Origin: Ramlibacter ginsenosidimutans
GTDB taxonomy: Bacteria; Pseudomonadota; Gammaproteobacteria; Burkholderiales; Burkholderiaceae_C
Direction of reading: 5' to 3'
Length of the DNA stretch: 64,000 nt
NCBI RefSeq assembly: GCF_016654015.1
Contig: NZ_JAEPWM010000005.1
Location: 186,001-250,000, forward strand
The translations under genes were made by a program, and so were the position numbers. A model generated the notes under the pieces. It did no database searches. It was not told the DNA's origin and saw only the letters and a program-made list of their open reading frames with translations. Below, piece after piece: positions 31,923 through 41,312 of the stretch (the first letter of the stretch is position 1; each line of letters begins with the position of its first letter).

Positions 31923-33059
31923 TCAGGCAGCCTGCATCGCGGCGGGCGCATCGGCGCGGCGCTTCACCGGCGCCCACGGGCGCCAGGCCATGCCCAGCGC
32001 CGCAGCCTGGCGCTGCTCGTAGGCGGCGAATTCCGCGGTCGACTGCGAGCCGCGCAGGCCGCCGCGCACCGAGCCGGGCCGCGTGTCGATGAAGTATTCG
32101 GCCCAGTCAGCAGGCAGCGGCTGCGAGTCGGGTACGGCGAGCCACAGGCGCAGCAGGTGGCGCTTGCGGTCAGCCTCCGGGAAATCCTCGAAGGGGGTGC
32201 GCGAGTGCACGATCACGTAGTTGTTGACCAGCTGGAGGTCGCCCTGTTCGAGCTGCATGCGATAGCTCCAGCGCGGATCGGCCATGATCTGCTCGAGCAG
32301 GTCGATCGCCTCCCATTGCTGCTCGGTCACGCGCGGCAGCTCGGGGAAATCGCGCTGCGCGGCGACGATGTTCTTGCGGTTCACGCGCATCGTGAAGTGC
32401 GCGGGGTCGCTGCCGATGATCGGGCAGGCGTAGTAGGGCGGCTGCAGCGGATCCTGCGAGCCCTGGTAGTGATGGTAGAAGGGCTGCTTCAGCACTTCCA
32501 GCAGGTCGGGACGCCGCCGCCCCAGTTCCTCGGCAACGGCAATGGTGCTCGCGACCAGGCTCTCGCCGCCGTTCATCGCGGTGCGCCGGCACAGCAGCCC
32601 GACGATGTCGCCCGAGTCCATGTGGAAGTCCAGGCCGGCCTTCGTGTTGTAGCCGCGGCTCTGCCCATTGGCCGCCTTGTAGACCGCGCCCTCGTCGCGC
32701 ACGTCGTTCATGTACTGGCTCTTGGGGTTCTGCGTGCGGGCGACGCCGGTGTGCAGGCCCATGCCCCAGTAGGCGAGCTTGGTGTCGTCCTCGCTCCAGC
32801 GGTCGACCGGGAAGCCCTTGAGCAGGCAGAGGCCCCAGCGGCCCTGGGCCGTCGCGAAGGCGCGCTTGAGAGCCGCGCACGCCGGCTCGGGCAGGGGAAA
32901 GTCCTCGGCGGTCATCTGCAGCCAGGGCTTGCCTGCGGCCTTCGCATGGGCGAGCGCCGCGTCGAAGCCGGCGACCTCCTCGGCATTCAGGCGCTGGATC
33001 CAGGACGTGTCGCGCTGCGCATCGTCGGCGGTCCAGGCGCGGGGTTGGTTGTCGTTCAT
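31923..33059 (-). CDS. TauD/TfdA-family Fe(II)/2-oxoglutarate-dependent dioxygenase
   Basis: The 378-aa enzyme shows the iron-binding H146-x-D148 (FHMDSGD) and distal H285 (NNYVIVHSRTPFED), with R304 in HLLRLWL for 2-oxoglutarate. VYKAANGQSRGYNTKAGLDF precedes the motif. It is longer than TauD and belongs to the gamma-butyrobetaine-hydroxylase-like or fungal-type subgroup of unknown substrate. It is divergent from a LysR gene 113 nt away, which probably controls it. Confidence 0.88.
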   Translation of the reverse strand: MNDNQPRAWTADDAQRDTSWIQRLNAEEVAGFDAALAHAKAAGKPWLQMTAEDFPLPEPACAALKRAFATAQGRWGLCLLKGFPVDRWSEDDTKLAYWGMGLHTGVARTQNPKSQYMNDVRDEGAVYKAANGQSRGYNTKAGLDFHMDSGDIVGLLCRRTAMNGGESLVASTIAVAEELGRRRPDLLEVLKQPFYHHYQGSQDPLQPPYYACPIIGSDPAHFTMRVNRKNIVAAQRDFPELPRVTEQQWEAIDLLEQIMADPRWSYRMQLEQGDLQLVNNYVIVHSRTPFEDFPEADRKRHLLRLWLAVPDSQPLPADWAEYFIDTRPGSVRGGLRGSQSTAEFAAYEQRQAAALGMAWRPWAPVKRRADAPAAMQAA

Positions 33060-33143
33060 CGGGTTGCTCTCCAGTGGGGCTTGACTGAGTGTTTCGCGGG
33101 TAGGTGAGAGTCTAGGCAGGCCGGTCCCCAAGAAAAAGCGACT

Positions 33144-33171
33144 AGATTTGGCTTGCAGTTCAAGGAAATCT
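33144..33171. promoter_or_regulatory. LysR-type dyad overlapping the LysR gene's ribosome site
   Basis: AGATTT (33144-33149) and CTTG (33152-33155) are mirrored by CAAG (33161-33164) and AAATCT (33166-33171). The dyad lies just before the ATG at 33173 and between divergent LysR and TauD genes, which fits an autoregulatory LysR site. Confidence 0.5.
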
Positions 33172-33172
33172 G

Positions 33173-34072
33173 ATGAAGATCGAAATGTTCCAAACCCTCG
33201 AAGCCGTCCTGCGCGGCGGCTCGCTGGCGGCCGCCGCAAGCGAGATGAACCTCACGGCAAGCGCCGTGAGCATGCAGATGAAGCAGATCGAGGCCTACCT
33301 GGGACAGCCGCTGTTCGACCGCTCCGGCCACGCCATCCGGCCGACCGCGGTGGCGCACGAGGTGGCCGCCTCCATGCGCGACGGACTGGAGCACCTGCAG
33401 TCGCTGCGCCGTCGCACCGCTGTCGAGGTCGGAGGCATCGTGCGCTTGGGCATCATCGAATCGATGCTGCCGTCGCTGCTGCCCGGCACTGTGACGGAGC
33501 TGCGCGCGCGCTTCCCGCGGCTCGACCTGCGCCCTATGCGCGGACGAAGCATCGGCCTGACCGACGCGGTGAAATCGGGCGACCTCGATGCGGCGGTGGT
33601 CGCCGAGCCCGAAGGGGGCGGCTCCGCCCGCATGAACTGGCGCCCGTTGCTGCGCAGCGAGATGCGCCTGATCGTGCCGCCGGACGCGGCCGAGACCTCG
33701 GTGCCGGCGCTCTTCAAGCAATACGACTGGATCCGCTACGACCGGCACACGACTTCAGGCATGCTGGCCGCGCGCTACGTCAGCGGCCAGGTGCGCACCC
33801 GGCATGGTGCGCTCGAACTCGACAGCATTCCCGCCATCGTCGCGATGGTCAGCGCCGGGCTCGGGATCGCGCTCGTGCACCTGGTCGATGCGGGTCTCTG
33901 CCAGTCGTACCCGGTGCGTTTCGTCCGGGTGGGCCGCGGCGCGCCGGCCATCCAGCTGTCGCTCGCAACCCGCAAGGCCGATGCCGACAGCCGCCCGCTG
34001 CGTGCAGTGGGCGATGCGATGACGTCCGTGCTCGCCAATACCTTGCGGCTTCGCAACCTCGCGGGAAGGTGA
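33173..34072 (+). CDS. LysR family transcriptional regulator
   Basis: The 299-aa protein has the LysR helix-turn-helix (FQTLEAVLRGGSLAAAASEMNLTASAVSMQMKQIE) and the effector domain (VRLGIIESMLPSLLPGTVTELRARFP, SGDLDAAVVAEP, IVAMVSAGLGIALV). Divergent from the TauD-type dioxygenase gene and 105 nt before a cupin dioxygenase-like gene, it may regulate either or both. Confidence 0.92.
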   Translation: MKIEMFQTLEAVLRGGSLAAAASEMNLTASAVSMQMKQIEAYLGQPLFDRSGHAIRPTAVAHEVAASMRDGLEHLQSLRRRTAVEVGGIVRLGIIESMLPSLLPGTVTELRARFPRLDLRPMRGRSIGLTDAVKSGDLDAAVVAEPEGGGSARMNWRPLLRSEMRLIVPPDAAETSVPALFKQYDWIRYDRHTTSGMLAARYVSGQVRTRHGALELDSIPAIVAMVSAGLGIALVHLVDAGLCQSYPVRFVRVGRGAPAIQLSLATRKADADSRPLRAVGDAMTSVLANTLRLRNLAGR

Positions 34073-34152
34073 GCCGAAGCGAACCGCTATCGAGCTCACC
34101 CAACTGGAAGGCCATCGGGTTTCCCCTGAAACGCGAACGAACCTTGATCGAT

Positions 34153-34180
34153 CACAATATGGACATGCGTCCACATTATG
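34153..34180. promoter_or_regulatory. 28-bp imperfect palindrome covering the start codon
   Basis: The 12-nt arms 34153-34164 (CACAATATGGAC) and 34169-34180 (GTCCACATTATG) are complementary at 10 of 12 positions around ATGC. The right arm includes the ATG at 34178. It is a likely operator controlling the cupin gene and downstream Bug and SDR genes, possibly for the IclR protein at 36607; the binding partner is not shown by sequence. Confidence 0.55.
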
Positions 34181-34723
34181 GACGAGCCAAAGCAAATGCC
34201 CGTAGATCGCCCTGACACCGACCCGCTGCAGCCCTACCAGTACCCCAATCCGCCGGAGGCGCTGCCCGAGATCGTCGTGCCGCACGCGATCCCGACCGAT
34301 GAACGCCTGTGGGTGCCGCAGGCGGAGAACGTGTGGTTCCGCCCGTTGTGCCTCAATGCCAGCCAGGGCTACTGGATGAACCTGCTGAAGGTGCGCAAGT
34401 CGGGGGTCCTGAGCCGCCACCGTCACCCGCAGGCGGTCCATGGCTTCGTGCTGAAGGGCCGCTGGAAGTACCTGGAGCACGACTGGGAGGCGACCGAGGG
34501 CAGCTACGTCTTCGAGCCTCCGGGTGAGACGCACACCTTGTACGTGCCCGAGGACGTCGAGGAGATGATCACGTACTTCCAGGTGAACGGTGTCATGTAC
34601 TACACCGACCCCTGGGGCAAGGGCATGGGCTACGAGGACGTGTTCACGAAGATCGACATGTGCCGCCGCCACTTCAAGGAAGTGGGCCTCGGCGAAGACT
34701 TCGTCAAGCAGTTCATCCGCTGA
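34178..34723 (+). CDS. cupin protein of the 2,4'-dihydroxyacetophenone dioxygenase type
   Basis: The 181-aa cupin has SRHRHPQAVHGFVLKGRWKYLEH (about 84-106) with a HxH...H metal set and GSYVFEPPGETHTLYVP with the fourth His. The layout, including AENVWFRPLCLNASQGYWMNLLKV and the C-terminal helical tail, matches 2,4'-dihydroxyacetophenone dioxygenase-like proteins, which cleave C-C bonds with Fe(II). The true substrate is unknown. ATG 34178 has no clear ribosome site because the palindrome occupies that place. Confidence 0.8.
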   Translation: MDEPKQMPVDRPDTDPLQPYQYPNPPEALPEIVVPHAIPTDERLWVPQAENVWFRPLCLNASQGYWMNLLKVRKSGVLSRHRHPQAVHGFVLKGRWKYLEHDWEATEGSYVFEPPGETHTLYVPEDVEEMITYFQVNGVMYYTDPWGKGMGYEDVFTKIDMCRRHFKEVGLGEDFVKQFIR

Positions 34724-34830
34724 CCCGCGTCCCGGCTTCGCCGGGCGCATCGCCATCGTCACGGCGCTCCCGCGCCTGTCCGCAGTGCTGCGCGATCACA
34801 GATTCCCCCAAACACCCCAGAGGAGACAAC

Positions 34831-35802
34831 ATGTCCATTCGAATCACCCGTCGCGGCATGGCCGCATTCGGCGCGCTGCTCGCGCTCGGCATCGGCGCCG
34901 CGCAGGCGCAGTCCGCTTATCCCAGCCACCCGGTCGAACTCGTCGTGCCCTTCCAGGCCGGCGGCGGCACCGACGCGCTGGCGCGCTCGTTCGCCGAGGC
35001 CGCCCGCAAGCACATGCCCCAGCCCATCGTCGTCTTGAACAAGGCCGGTGCGAGCGGCGCCGTCGGCTGGCAGGACGTGATCAATTCGAAGCCCGACGGC
35101 TACCGCCTCGCGGTGGTGACCGTGGAGATGGCGATCCTGCCGCACCTCGGCGTCGCGAAGTTCAGCCCCAGCGACCTGCAGCCGATCGCGCGCCTGAATG
35201 CCGATCCGTCGGCGATCACCGTGCGCGGCGACGCGCCGTGGAACACGGTGGAGGAATTCCTCGCCGCCGCGCGCAAGGAGCCCGGCAAGCTGGGCGTGGG
35301 CAACGCCGGCCCCGGCTCGATCTGGCACCTCGCCGCGGCGGCGCTGGAGGAGAAGACCGGGACGAAATTCAGCCACGTGCCCTTCCAGGGTGCCGCGCCG
35401 GCGGTATTGGCCCTGCTCGGCGGACACATCGACGCGGCCACCGTGAGTCCCGCCGAAGTGGCGACCTATGTGCAGGCCGGCAAGCTGAAGATGCTTGCCG
35501 TGATGGCCGACCAGCGCGTGAAGAACTTCGAGAAGGTGCCCACGCTGAAGGAGCGCAACATCGACCTGTCCATCGGCACCTGGCGCGGACTGGCCGCGCC
35601 GAAGAACACCCCGCCGGAGGTGATCGCGTACCTCAAGAAGGTGGCGCAGGAAGCGGGCAACGAGCCGGCCTTCCGCGAGATGCTGGACAAGCAGAACCTG
35701 GGTTACGCGTTTGCCGACGATGTGGCCTTCAAGGCTGCCATCGCGAAGGACAACGCGTCCTTCAAGGCCCTGGTCGAGAAGCTGGGCATCAAGGCGAACT
35801 GA
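34831..35802 (+). CDS. Bug/TctC-type tripartite tricarboxylate transporter binding protein
   Basis: The 323-aa protein starts at ATG 34831 after GAGGAGAC and has a signal peptide cleaved after AQAQS. Bug motifs are VELVVPFQAGGGTDALARSF, IVVLNKAGASGAVGWQDV, PDGYRLAVV, HVPFQGAAPAVLALLGGHIDAAT and WRGLAAPKNTPPEV. It lies 108 nt after the cupin gene and 10 nt before the SDR gene. No tctAB genes are nearby. Confidence 0.92.
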   Translation: MSIRITRRGMAAFGALLALGIGAAQAQSAYPSHPVELVVPFQAGGGTDALARSFAEAARKHMPQPIVVLNKAGASGAVGWQDVINSKPDGYRLAVVTVEMAILPHLGVAKFSPSDLQPIARLNADPSAITVRGDAPWNTVEEFLAAARKEPGKLGVGNAGPGSIWHLAAAALEEKTGTKFSHVPFQGAAPAVLALLGGHIDAATVSPAEVATYVQAGKLKMLAVMADQRVKNFEKVPTLKERNIDLSIGTWRGLAAPKNTPPEVIAYLKKVAQEAGNEPAFREMLDKQNLGYAFADDVAFKAAIAKDNASFKALVEKLGIKAN

Positions 35803-35812
35803 GAGAGCGGCG

Positions 35813-36532
35813 ATGACGTACCAGAGCGGCCTGTTCGCAGGCAAGCGAGCCATCGTCGCCGGGGCGACCCAGGGCATAGGCGCGACCATCGCCAATCACC
35901 TGGCGGCCCTTGGGGCCGGGGTGACGGCACTCGGGCTCGGTGCCGGCGATGGCACGCTGCACGATGCGGTGGAGGTCAGGCAGGCCGACGTGACTTCCGC
36001 GGCGAGCCTGACCGCCGCGCTGGCCGACGTAGGGGACCTGGACATCGTGTTCAACTGCGCCGGCATCATCCAGCGCGGCGCCGAGCACGACCCCGAAGTA
36101 TTCGCCCGCGTGCTGGAGGTGAACCTCACCGGCACGATGCGCGTGTGCTCCGCGACGCGCGATCGCCTCAAGGCGCGTCGTGGCTGCATCGTCAACACGG
36201 CTTCCATGCTGACCTTCTTCGGCGGCGGACTGGTGCCTGGCTACGCCGCCAGCAAGGGCGGCGTCGGCCAGCTCACGAAGTCGCTGGCGATCGCCTACGC
36301 GGCCGATGGCATTCGCGTGAACGCGATTGCCCCCGGCTGGATCGCGACGCCGCTGACGCGCGCGCTGCAGGAGGACCCTGCGCGCTCCGGGCCCATCCTC
36401 GCCCGCACGCCCATGGCGCGTTGGGGGACGCCCGAGGACGTCGCACGCGCGGCGGTCTTCCTCTGCACGCCGGCCGCTGCGTTCATCACTGGCGTGATCC
36501 TGCCCGTGGACGGCGGCTACATGGTGAGCTGA
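35813..36532 (+). CDS. short-chain dehydrogenase/reductase (SDR)
   Basis: The 239-aa enzyme has the NAD(P) motif GATQGIG (17-23), NCAG (81-84), and the catalytic set N105, S131, Y144 and K148 (YAASK). The C-terminal PVDGGYMVS is typical of classical SDRs. The second half of the first beta-alpha unit is short. It probably oxidises or reduces an intermediate of the cupin/Bug locus; specificity cannot be read. Confidence 0.92.
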   Translation: MTYQSGLFAGKRAIVAGATQGIGATIANHLAALGAGVTALGLGAGDGTLHDAVEVRQADVTSAASLTAALADVGDLDIVFNCAGIIQRGAEHDPEVFARVLEVNLTGTMRVCSATRDRLKARRGCIVNTASMLTFFGGGLVPGYAASKGGVGQLTKSLAIAYAADGIRVNAIAPGWIATPLTRALQEDPARSGPILARTPMARWGTPEDVARAAVFLCTPAAAFITGVILPVDGGYMVS

Positions 36533-36606
36533 GCCCTCCGGATGCGGGAGCAGCCACCCCGATAATGGCCACCCGCTTCTCCTGCGGGTCGCACCCTCTC
36601 ACCTTC

Positions 36607-37422
36607 ATGTCCTCCCCGTCCCCACCGGCCGCCGTCGCCGGCACCGCTGCATTCGGCAAATTCATGCACGTCCTGCAGCTGGTCGCCGACTGGCCCGAGG
36701 GAGGCGAGCCTGCCAGCGTGGCGGCCCTGGTGCGTGCAAGCGGATATCCGCGGCCGACGGTGCACCGGATCGTCGCTGCCCTGGTCGCCGAAGGGATGCT
36801 GCTGGAGGCGCGAAATGGCGGACTGGCGCTCGGGCCGCGCCTGATGCAGCTCGCAGCGCGCAGCTGGGGCCGCTCGGAACTGCGGCTCGCGGCTGTCGAC
36901 GAACTGAAGCGGCTGCGCGATCTGACTGGCGAGACGGTGCACCTCGCCGTGCCCAACGCGGGATCGATGGTCTACATCGAGAAGCTGGAAAGCCCGAGCG
37001 CAGTGCGCATGGCGTCGCGCATCGGCACCAGCGTGTCGCTGCATGCGACGGCTGTCGGCAAGGCCTACCTCGCTGCGCTCGATGCGCAACACCTCGAGCC
37101 GCTGCTCGCCAACCTGCAGCTCACGCGCTACATGCCGAACACCTTGGTGGAGCTGCCTGCACTGCGCGAGGAACTGGCGCGCACCCGGCAGCGCGGCTGG
37201 TCGGTGGACAACGAGGAGAACGAGGCGGGCATCTGCTGTTACGGCGCGGTCATCCGCGGAGAACGCGGAATGCCGGTCGCCGCAATCAGCGTGAGCACCC
37301 TCCTGTTCCGCCAGAAGGGTGAGCCTCAGGAGGCCTACGTGCGGCCGTTGCTGGACGCGTGCGCGGCGATTTCCGCGCGCATTGCCGAGACACCGTCCGT
37401 GTCGGCGGCAGACGTGCTTTAG
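36607..37422 (+). CDS. IclR family transcriptional regulator
   Basis: The 271-aa protein has an N-terminal helix-turn-helix (ASVAALVRASGYPRPTVHRIVAALVAEGML) and the IclR effector domain (GETVHLAVPNAGSMVYIEKLES, SVSLHATAVGKAYLAAL, GWSVDNEENEAGICCYGAVIRG). It ends a unit of cupin, Bug protein and SDR genes and probably controls it. The start is ATG 36607; an in-frame ATG at 36565 lacks a ribosome site. Confidence 0.92.
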   Translation: MSSPSPPAAVAGTAAFGKFMHVLQLVADWPEGGEPASVAALVRASGYPRPTVHRIVAALVAEGMLLEARNGGLALGPRLMQLAARSWGRSELRLAAVDELKRLRDLTGETVHLAVPNAGSMVYIEKLESPSAVRMASRIGTSVSLHATAVGKAYLAALDAQHLEPLLANLQLTRYMPNTLVELPALREELARTRQRGWSVDNEENEAGICCYGAVIRGERGMPVAAISVSTLLFRQKGEPQEAYVRPLLDACAAISARIAETPSVSAADVL

Positions 37423-37490
37423 TCAGGGCTGCTTGCATGTGACCTGCTGCCGGCATGGCAGGCAGTCGGCGAGATCCTGCGCTCGCGCGC

Positions 37491-38483
37491 TCACCGCACC
37501 GCATCTCCATAGCGGAACTCGCGCGTCAGCTCTTCGAGCCGTGCAGCGAGCTCCGGCGCCAGCGCCAGGTCTGCAGCGGCGACGCTGTCGGCGAGCTGCG
37601 CGGCCTTGCTCGCACCGATGATGACGCTGGTGATCGCCGGGTTCGCCAGGACCCACGCGATCGCGGCCTGCGCCGGCACGACACCATGCTGCTGCGCGAC
37701 CTGCGCGAAGGTCGTCGATACAGACAGCTCGCGCTCATGCCAGTAGCGTTCCTGGTACCTGGCCCCTGCGTTGCCCAGGGTGAACCGCGTTCCCTCCTGC
37801 GGCTGCATGCCCACCTTGTACTTGCCGGTCAGCATGCCGCCTGCGAGCGGGTTGTAGGGAATGACCGCAAGCCCTTCCTCCTGCGCGAGCGGCAACAGGT
37901 CGCGCTCGAACTGCCGGAACAGCAGGCTGTAGCGCGGCTGGACCGAGACGGGCCTGGCCACGCGCAGCAAGTCCGCGCGACCGAGCATCTTCGCCAGCCG
38001 CCAGGCCACGAAGTTCGACACGCCCACGTGACGCGCGCGTCCGGAACGCACGATGACGTCCAGGGCCTCCAGCGATTCGTCCAGCGGGGTGTTGGCATCG
38101 TCCCAATGCAGCTGGTAGAGATCCACGTAGTCGGTGCCCAGCCGCTTGAGGGACGCGTCGATCGCGTCCAGGAGGTGCTTGCGTGAATTGCCTTCGTCCC
38201 AGGCCCGGGTGCCGGTGCGCCCGGCCGCCTTGGTGGCGATCACCAGGCTGTGGCGGCGCCCCTGCATCCAGCGGCCGATCACTTCCTCCGTGCGGCCGGC
38301 GATTTCCACCCCGCCGCCCAGGGGGTAGACGTCCGCCGTGTCGAAGAAGTCGATGCCTGCGTCAAACGCGCGATCCATGATCGCGCGGGAGGTTTCCTCG
38401 TCGCACTGCAGGCCGAACGTCATCGTGCCGAGGCACAGACGGGACACCTTCAGGCCGGTGCAGCCAAATCGAACGTGTTGCAT
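37491..38483 (-). CDS. aldo/keto reductase
   Basis: The 330-aa NADPH-dependent oxidoreductase has the full catalytic tetrad D48 (FFDTADVY), Y53, K85 (ATKAAG) and H126 (YQLHW), with VGVSNFVAW and VIIGASKAAQL for cofactor binding. It resembles the YajO/Tas-like subgroup. It is a single gene convergent with IclR; physiological substrate unknown. Confidence 0.92.
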   Translation of the reverse strand: MQHVRFGCTGLKVSRLCLGTMTFGLQCDEETSRAIMDRAFDAGIDFFDTADVYPLGGGVEIAGRTEEVIGRWMQGRRHSLVIATKAAGRTGTRAWDEGNSRKHLLDAIDASLKRLGTDYVDLYQLHWDDANTPLDESLEALDVIVRSGRARHVGVSNFVAWRLAKMLGRADLLRVARPVSVQPRYSLLFRQFERDLLPLAQEEGLAVIPYNPLAGGMLTGKYKVGMQPQEGTRFTLGNAGARYQERYWHERELSVSTTFAQVAQQHGVVPAQAAIAWVLANPAITSVIIGASKAAQLADSVAAADLALAPELAARLEELTREFRYGDAVR

Positions 38484-38555
38484 GCGCCCATTGTGTCGCA
38501 ACCGGCCATCCGGGAGTCCAGCACGATCACGCCCTTGCGCTTCCAGCAGGCAGAG

Positions 38556-38960
38556 CTAGTCGGCAAGCAACCAGGCCAGCGCCTCGGCACGCGTGCCGAA
38601 CCCGAGGTAGTCGGCCCCCTTGCTGCGCGCAGCAGGTGCGATTTCACCCACCGGACGGCCGACAGGCGCGATCGCGGCAACGCGGATGCCGGGGAAGAGC
38701 GCCGCCACCTGTTCGCCGACGGTGGCATGTTCGCTCTTCGTGAGCTGGCCAATCACCGGGCCGGTGTCGATCAGCAAACGCTTCGCATGGGTCCTGTGCA
38801 CCTCGACGGCGATCTCGTGCAGGGCGGCCGCACAGGCCACTGCGTTCACGAAGCCGTGCATCACCGCTTCCAGGCAATCCCGATGTCGTACGAAGCGGAC
38901 GACGATCGACTGTTCGGAGAGCGGAGCGGGGCTCCAGGAGCTGGGCGAGGAGTGAGACAT
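38556..38960 (-). CDS. hypothetical protein, SpoIIAA/STAS-like
   Basis: The 134-aa protein has alternating strands and helices (SIVVRFVRHRDCLEAVMHGF, HAKRLLIDTGPVIGQLT, IRVAAIAPVGRP) and a C-terminal FGTRAEALAWLLAD, the pattern of SpoIIAA/STAS-like domains that bind small hydrophobic ligands or partners. The match is by pattern only. The ATG at 38958-38960 has no obvious ribosome site. It is separated from the aldo/keto reductase gene by 72 nt on the same strand. Confidence 0.6.
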   Translation of the reverse strand: MSHSSPSSWSPAPLSEQSIVVRFVRHRDCLEAVMHGFVNAVACAAALHEIAVEVHRTHAKRLLIDTGPVIGQLTKSEHATVGEQVAALFPGIRVAAIAPVGRPVGEIAPAARSKGADYLGFGTRAEALAWLLAD

Positions 38961-38993
38961 GGGGCAACACGGGAAGCGCTCCATTCAGTCTAC

Positions 38994-39020
38994 CTGTCCC
39001 GTCTGTCCCGTCTGTGCCGG
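38994..39020. repeat. 9-bp tandem repeat, about 2.7 units
   Basis: CTGTCCCGT occurs twice in a row (38994-39011) followed by the degenerate unit CTGTGCCGG. It lies between the STAS-like gene start and the end of hutG. No function is suggested. Confidence 0.6.
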
Positions 39021-39087
39021 GCATGCTCCGGCGCCAGCGGTCCACAGGCTGGCTTGCAGGCACTCGCCTGCGACGCCCGCGCTGCCG

Positions 39088-39900
39088 TCAGGCCCGACGG
39101 CTTGCGAACTCCACCATCGCCTCCAGCATCCGCCGCAGGCAAGGCAGGATGGCGTCCGCCTTCGCGGGCACGTAGTCGAACGGCAAGCGCTCTTCCATGT
39201 AGCTGCATTGCGTCATCTCGAGCTGCACCGCGTGGAAGCCTTCGGCGGGGCGGCCGTAATGGCGCGTGATGTAGCCGCCCGTGTAGCGGCCATTGAGGAC
39301 CGAGGTGTGGCCCGGCGCCGCCGCCGCGATGTCGCGGATGCGCCGTTCCAGCTCCGGTGCGCAGCTGGTGCCCTGGGCGGTGCCGATGTTCAGGTCGGGC
39401 AGCTTGCCTTCGAAGAACCGCGGCAGCACCGAGCGGATCGAGTGCGCGTCCCACAGCATGGCCACGCCGTGCTGCGCGCGGATGCGATCGAGCTCGCGGC
39501 GCAGCTGCTCGTGGTACGGACGCCACCACGTGTCGCGACGCTGCGCCATTTCCTCATCGCCCACGCTTTGGCCATCGCGGTACACCGGCGTGCCGTCGAA
39601 CGTGAGGTCCGGGCACAGGCTCGTGGTCGCTTGCCCGGGATAGAGGCTCGCGTTGTCCGGCGGCCGGTTCAGGTCGACGACGTAACGCGAGTGCGTGGCC
39701 TGCAGCACTGAAGCGCCGAGCTCGTGCGCGAAGGCGTAGAGGCGATCCAGGTGCCAGTCCGTGTCCGGCACGTGGCGCGCTTCGTCGGTGAGCCGGGCCG
39801 CGATCGCCGGTGGCACGTAGGTGCCCATGTGCGGAATGGACAGCAGCAGCGGCTGCGTGCCGCGATGGAAGACGAAGGGCGGGGGAGCGGAATCAGGCAT
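39088..39900 (-). CDS. hutG: N-formylglutamate deformylase
   Basis: The 270-aa enzyme hydrolyses N-formylglutamate to glutamate and formate, the last step of the five-step histidine pathway. Family motifs are LLLSIPHMGTYVP, DTDWHLDRLYAFA, YVVDLNRPPDN, LWDAHSIRSVLPRFFEG, DLNIGTAQGTSCAP and the final PAEGFHAVQLEMTQCSYM. The gene starts 20 nt after the hutF stop, so they form one unit. Confidence 0.93.
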   Translation of the reverse strand: MPDSAPPPFVFHRGTQPLLLSIPHMGTYVPPAIAARLTDEARHVPDTDWHLDRLYAFAHELGASVLQATHSRYVVDLNRPPDNASLYPGQATTSLCPDLTFDGTPVYRDGQSVGDEEMAQRRDTWWRPYHEQLRRELDRIRAQHGVAMLWDAHSIRSVLPRFFEGKLPDLNIGTAQGTSCAPELERRIRDIAAAAPGHTSVLNGRYTGGYITRHYGRPAEGFHAVQLEMTQCSYMEERLPFDYVPAKADAILPCLRRMLEAMVEFASRRA

Positions 39901-39920
39901 GGTCGGGAAGTCGGTAACTT

Positions 39921-41312
39921 TCAGTCGAGGGCACGGATCAGCGCGCGCCGGGCCTCCGCGGCTTCGCGCGCGCCCGCTTCGTGCAGCGCATGGCGGCCGT
40001 CCTTCACCTGCCGGCGGCCGCCCACCCAGACGGAGTGGATGGCCGAATGCCGGTGGCTCGCGAACACGTGGGTGGCGAGCATCGCATCCGGCGACGGCAA
40101 GCCTGCGAGCAAAGGGTGCGCGCCATCCAGCACGACCAGGTCGGCGCATTGTCCGCCGGCGAGGCCCGCCACCGGCCGCCCGCTCGCCTGCGCGCCGCCG
40201 GCCACGGATTCCAGGGTCATGGCGGTGGCCACCCAGCGCTGCGCCTCGCCGGCGATCACGTTGCGCTGGCGCGCATGCAGGCGCTGCGTGTATTCGAGCA
40301 TCATCAATTCTTCCGCCGCGTTCACGCAGGCGTGACTGTCGGAGCCCACTCCCCAGCGGCCGCCGGCGGCGCGCCAGGCCGGCACATCGAAGATGCCGTC
40401 GCCGAGATTGGCTTCGGTGGTGGGGCAGAGGCCGGCGACGGCGCCGGACCCCGCCGCGCGCCGGCTCTCATCGGAGGTCATGTGCGTGGCATGCACCAGG
40501 CACCAGCGGCGGTCGACCGGCGCATGATCGAGCAGCCATTCCACCGGCCGCTGGCCGCTCCAGGCCACGCAGTCGTCCACCTCGCCGGTCTGTTCGGCGA
40601 TGTGGATGTGAATGGGCGCAGTCGCATCGAGGGCGTCGAGCCCCGCGAGCGCCTCGCGCAGGCTGTCGGGTGGCACCGCGCGCAGCGAATGCGGCGCCAG
40701 GCCGAGCCGCGCGCCTTGCGCTTCGCACACCGGGCGCAGGCGCTCGAGCAGGCGCAGCATGGACTCGGTGCTGCGGACGAAGCGGCGCTGTTCGGCGCGT
40801 GGCGCAGTGCCGCCGAAGCCGGCCGTCTGGTACAGCACCGGCAGCAGCGTGAAGCCGATGCCCGCGCGCTCGGCGGCGCGCAGCAGGCAGTACGAGAGCG
40901 TGCCGTCGTCGGCATACGGCCGGCCAGCGGCGTCGTGGTGCAGGTAGTGGAACTCGCACACGCTGGTGTAGCCGGCCTCGAGCATTTCCACGTACAGGCC
41001 GGTGGCGATGGCCTCCAGCTGGTCGGGGGCGATGGCGCAGGCGAAGCGGTACATCAGCGTGCGCCAGCTCCAGAAGCTGTCCTGCGCTTCGCCGCGGTAT
41101 TCGGTCAGGCCGCCGATGGCGCGCTGGAACGCATGCGAATGCAGGTTGGGCATGCCGGGCAGCACGGGGCCGGCAGCGCGCTCGACGTCCGCAGCGGGTT
41201 GCGCGCCCGGCTGCACGACCTGCAAGGTGCCGCCCGCATCCCATTCCAGCAGCACGTCACGCGCCCACCCGTTGGGCAGCAGCACGTGCTCCGCGAAGAG
41301 GGAGCGGGTCAT
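39921..41312 (-). CDS. hutF: formimidoylglutamate deiminase
   Basis: The 463-aa amidohydrolase converts N-formiminoglutamate to N-formylglutamate and ammonia. The metal motif [14 protein letters not shown] (H58, H60), [40 protein letters not shown] and [14 protein letters not shown] are characteristic of HutF. Its ATG overlaps the stop of the ABC ATPase gene (ATGA), so enzyme and transporter are co-translated. Confidence 0.94.
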   Translation of the reverse strand: MTRSLFAEHVLLPNGWARDVLLEWDAGGTLQVVQPGAQPAADVERAAGPVLPGMPNLHSHAFQRAIGGLTEYRGEAQDSFWSWRTLMYRFACAIAPDQLEAIATGLYVEMLEAGYTSVCEFHYLHHDAAGRPYADDGTLSYCLLRAAERAGIGFTLLPVLYQTAGFGGTAPRAEQRRFVRSTESMLRLLERLRPVCEAQGARLGLAPHSLRAVPPDSLREALAGLDALDATAPIHIHIAEQTGEVDDCVAWSGQRPVEWLLDHAPVDRRWCLVHATHMTSDESRRAAGSGAVAGLCPTTEANLGDGIFDVPAWRAAGGRWGVGSDSHACVNAAEELMMLEYTQRLHARQRNVIAGEAQRWVATAMTLESVAGGAQASGRPVAGLAGGQCADLVVLDGAHPLLAGLPSPDAMLATHVFASHRHSAIHSVWVGGRRQVKDGRHALHEAGAREAAEARRALIRALD

